Shown: one piece after another, positions 4,684-7,487 of the stretch
Numbering within the stretch: position 1 is the stretch's first letter
Layout of the letters: the number at the start of each line of letters is the position of its first letter
Source: Gammaproteobacteria bacterium
Lineage (GTDB): Bacteria > Pseudomonadota > Gammaproteobacteria > Ga0077536
DNA: 7,487 nucleotides
NCBI GenBank assembly: GCA_003540955.1
Contig: DPMX01000352.1
Location: 1-7,487 of the forward strand
Direction of reading: 5' to 3'
Program-made: the position numbers and the translations under genes
Notes under the pieces: model-generated
What the model was told of the DNA's origin: nothing
The model's database searches: none
What the model saw: the letters and a program-made list of their open reading frames with translations, nothing else

Positions 4684-7487
4684 TTAACTCAAATTGTTTG
4701 ATGGCACAATTGATCCTGGGGGATCGCGTTCGAGGTCAGATACGGTCCCATAGTGATCGCGGGCGATAAACAGGTAATATGCTGGTACGACGAAAAGCGT
4801 AAAAATTGTTCCTATTCCTAGCCCGGTAGTGATTACTAGCCCCATCTGAAAGCGACTTGCAGCTCCCGGACCGCTTGCAGCTAACAGAGGCGCCATTGCA
4901 ACGATCATTGCGACGCTCGTCATCAAGATAGGTCGTAATCGAATCATCGCAGCACGCTCGATTGCGATCCGCTTCGAGTGCCCTTCTGTGATCTGTAATC
5001 TATTTGCAAACTCTACGATAAGGATTCCATTTTTTGTAATGACGCCAATTAGGGTTATTAGACCTAATTGGGTGTAGATATTAATCGTCCCGAATCCCCA
5101 TGCGATGAATGCAAGTGCCCCCGCTATCGACATCGGAACGGACATGAGGATGATCAATGGATCCCGCCAACTTTCGAACTGAGCTGCAAGCACCAAATAG
5201 ATGATAATTAGCGAGACAAAAAAGGTGACGATTAATGCGTTGCCCTGTTGCGAATATTGTCGAGCCATGCCGGCGTAGTCCCATGAGTATTCACGGGGCA
5301 GGACGTTTTTTGCCGCTGCATTCAGGTAATCGAGTGCGTCTCCCATACTTACCCCCGGTGCCGGTATACCTTGCAGTATGAGTGAATTTAGTTGCTGGAA
5401 CTGTGTTCGATTGCTGGGTTCTACAGTAGTCTCAAATGAAACCAGACTCGCAAGAGGAATTAGTTCTCCATCACCGCTGCGAACATAGTAGCCCTGCAAC
5501 ATGTCGTACGATGCTCGGTATTCGCGCGCTACTTGAGGTATAACTTTGTAGCTACGGCCTTCGAAATTAAACCAGTTAACATAGTTGCCACCAAGGAATA
5601 ACGCGAGACTGCGCCCAATCTCTTCCATATCAATGCCAAGTTCGCCCGCGCGATTCCGATCGAGAATAATGTTGGTTTTTGGGCGGGTGAATTCAATTGC
5701 TTTTTGTAAGAAGATAAACTTCCCGCTATCCAGGGCACGATCGAGAAGAGCATCGACAGTTCTATTAAGATCGCTATAGTCTTCAACAGTCAGGACAACG
5801 AACTGCACTGGTAGTCCGCGCCCCGAGCCAGGGAGACTAGGACGCGGGAAGGCGGATACTTCAACTCCTGCGACACTTGAGAGTTTGCGTTGTAACTCTT
5901 GCTGTATCTCGGTTTGCGATCGTGTGCGGGTGTGTGGTTGAAACATCTTGAAACCGCCAAAAACACTATTTGGAGTTCCACCCCATCCCAACATAAAAAA
6001 GCTTTCCTTGTACTCGGGGATCGTTTTGTACACCTCAATAATTTTATGTGCGTAATGCCTGGTGTATTCTACGGTCGCCGTTTCTGGGCCACGGCCCGAT
6101 ACATAAAGAATACTTTGATCTTCAGTGGGCGCGAGTTCATTTTGCGCAATAGTAAAGAGAAAATAAATACACACCAAGACAGCCAAGCCGAACAAGATAA
6201 TAACCGAGGAAAAATCCAGAGCACGATGTAGCAGCGCAGCATACATTTTTGACAGTGCTGCGAATGAATCTTCTACGGCTTGTTCGAACCAGCCCTGCCT
6301 GGAACTTTTGAAGATCTTAGAGCACAACATTGGAGAGAGGGTTAGCGCAACGATTCCGGATATTACAACCGCACCGGCCAATGCAAATGCGAATTCGATA
6401 AAAAGTGAACCAACTAACCCTCCCATAAAGCCGATCGGAGCATATACTGCGACTAGGGTCGTTGTCATTGCAATGATCGGCAGCCATAGCTCACGCGCAC
6501 CCCGGATTGATGCATCATAGGTGGAAAGTCCGTTCTCTATGTGACGATGGATATTTTCGACAACAACAATTGCATCGTCTACGACCAAACCGATCGATAA
6601 GACCATGGCGAGCAAAGTCAATAAGTTGATAGAAAATCCCATTAAGAGCATGAGAAATGCGCCCCCAACCAATGACAAAGGTACAGCGATCGCTGGTACG
6701 CATGCGGCTCTAACCGAGCCTAAGCAGATAAAAATCACCAGCAAGACAATCACGATCGCCTCTCCCAGCGTGCGGAACACCTCTTTAATTGACGCTTCAA
6801 TAAATTCGCTAGCGTCGTAAGGAATAAATACCTCCATTGCTGTCGGCATTTGTGCTTCGATTTCTGGGATCGCATGGTGAACGCGGGTTGCGACATCAAG
6901 GGGGTTACTCCCAGGTACTGGATCGATGCCTATATAAACAGCGGTTTCACCGTTGTACCACCCGCCCGAATCGTAGTCTTCAGACCCTAGCTCGGTTTCG
7001 GCGATATCCGAGAGACGCACTAAGGTACCGTCCTGTACTCGTACAACTAGGTTATCGAAATCTTCAACTCGGGAAACGTCTGTAGTAGCGCTTAGATCTA
7101 CGGCTACAAAATCGCCTTTAGTTTCGCCGGCACCAGACAAGTAATTATTTGATAGAAGGACTTGTCGCACGTCGTTTGCTGTGACTCTAAACGCTGCCAT
7201 CTTTTTTGGGTCTAACCAAATCCGCATTGCAAAAGTTTTATGTCCAAACATGGTTGCTTTTGCGACGCCAGGTATGGCTTGTAATCGCGGGCGTACGACA
7301 CGTAAGAGATAATCTGTGATCTGAGATGGATGCATGGTGCCGCTATGGAAAGCGATATACATCAGCGAGCTGCTGTCGCCCGTACGTGAGTCTATGACTG
7401 GATCATCCGCCTCTTTAGGAAGAACATTACGTTGGCTCGCCACCTTCGCCTGGATTTCGGCGACCGCATCTTTTGGATCATAATCCA
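4684..7487 (-). CDS. RND-family efflux permease, HAE1/AcrB type (5' end outside window)
   Basis: This is an inner-membrane proton-driven drug exporter that works as a trimer with a periplasmic adaptor and an outer-membrane channel. The frame runs off the right edge. At least 933 residues are in the window, and comparison with AcrB suggests about 100 more, including TM1, lie beyond it. Numbering from the GTG codon at 7443, the proton-relay Asp289-Asp290 sit in TM4 (G-L-V-V-D-D-A-I-V-V-V-E-N) and Lys804 in TM10 (T-K-N-G-I-L-I-V-E-F). These match AcrB Asp407, Asp408 and Lys940. TM2-TM7 span about 222-432 and TM8-TM12 about 734-892, with the two large periplasmic loops between and before them. 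The C-terminus ends in a short polar tail. The GTG at 7443 is not the start, since the coding frame and typical RND sequence (D-Y-D-P-K-D-A-V) continue upstream. No adaptor or outer-membrane gene is in the window; an adaptor gene probably lies past 7487. The gene converges on the crotonase gene with a 16-bp gap. Confidence 0.97.
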   Translation of the reverse strand, partial: DYDPKDAVAEIQAKVASQRNVLPKEADDPVIDSRTGDSSSLMYIAFHSGTMHPSQITDYLLRVVRPRLQAIPGVAKATMFGHKTFAMRIWLDPKKMAAFRVTANDVRQVLLSNNYLSGAGETKGDFVAVDLSATTDVSRVEDFDNLVVRVQDGTLVRLSDIAETELGSEDYDSGGWYNGETAVYIGIDPVPGSNPLDVATRVHHAIPEIEAQMPTAMEVFIPYDASEFIEASIKEVFRTLGEAIVIVLLVIFICLGSVRAACVPAIAVPLSLVGGAFLMLLMGFSINLLTLLAMVLSIGLVVDDAIVVVENIHRHIENGLSTYDASIRGARELWLPIIAMTTTLVAVYAPIGFMGGLVGSLFIEFAFALAGAVVISGIVALTLSPMLCSKIFKSSRQGWFEQAVEDSFAALSKMYAALLHRALDFSSVIILFGLAVLVCIYFLFTIAQNELAPTEDQSILYVSGRGPETATVEYTRHYAHKIIEVYKTIPEYKESFFMLGWGGTPNSVFGGFKMFQPHTRTRSQTEIQQELQRKLSSVAGVEVSAFPRPSLPGSGRGLPVQFVVLTVEDYSDLNRTVDALLDRALDSGKFIFLQKAIEFTRPKTNIILDRNRAGELGIDMEEIGRSLALFLGGNYVNWFNFEGRSYKVIPQVAREYRASYDMLQGYYVRSGDGELIPLASLVSFETTVEPSNRTQFQQLNSLILQGIPAPGVSMGDALDYLNAAAKNVLPREYSWDYAGMARQYSQQGNALIVTFFVSLIIIYLVLAAQFESWRDPLIILMSVPMSIAGALAFIAWGFGTINIYTQLGLITLIGVITKNGILIVEFANRLQITEGHSKRIAIERAAMIRLRPILMTSVAMIVAMAPLLAASGPGAASRFQMGLVITTGLGIGTIFTLFVVPAYYLFIARDHYGTVSDLERDPPGSIVPSNNLS

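Noticed and set aside
4692..4725. Two small hairpins (AATTGT/ACAATT and GATCC/GGATC) as a bidirectional terminator between the convergent genes
   Set aside because: Stems are only 5-6 bp, one is in the RND coding end, and neither is followed by a T-run on either strand.
5899..6231. 110-codon open frame on the plus strand inside the RND permease gene
   Set aside because: It is antisense to an unambiguous RND coding region and its translation shows no family features.
7441..7443. GTG on the minus strand as start of the RND gene
   Set aside because: The frame continues to the window edge with typical RND sequence (D-Y-D-P-K-D-A-V), so this is an internal valine codon and the gene is cut by the window.

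Overview
The window reads as a piece of a Gram-negative, probably gammaproteobacterial, chromosome. The grounds are a lipoprotein with a classical lipobox and an HAE1/AcrB-type RND efflux permease. Base composition is moderate and even across the genes, and I see no sign of phage, insertion sequences, CRISPR or RNA genes. The lineage call is an inference from gene types only.

Layout. Positions 51-924 hold a small predicted lipoprotein (51-440, +) and then a 143-residue protein (493-924, +). The latter looks like the small subunit of the N,N-dimethylformamidase (DMFase) family. It is followed 24 bp later by an 801-residue DMFase-type large subunit (949-3354, +), with a LamG-like N-terminal half and a catalytic C-terminal half. 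Its stop codon overlaps the start of a third gene (3351-3767, +, 138 residues). That product aligns weakly with the first small subunit over the same core, so I read it as a second, divergent small-subunit-like protein. After a 129-bp spacer comes a crotonase-fold enoyl-CoA hydratase (3897-4667, +, probable TTG start) with both catalytic glutamates. It converges, with only 16 bp between stop codons, on an RND efflux permease (4684 to beyond 7487, -) whose N-terminus lies outside the window.

How the genes may work together. The three genes from 493 to 3767 look like one translationally linked unit: small subunit, iron-dependent amidohydrolase large subunit, second small-subunit-like protein. 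Characterised DMFases are described with one small and one large subunit type, so the small-large-small arrangement is the most unusual thing here. The real substrate cannot be read from the sequence. The crotonase may belong to the same transcript or to a separate one. The RND pump is transcribed from the other strand and need not be related.

A second item, unrelated to gene content, is a perfect 24-bp palindrome inside the large-subunit gene (2478-2501).
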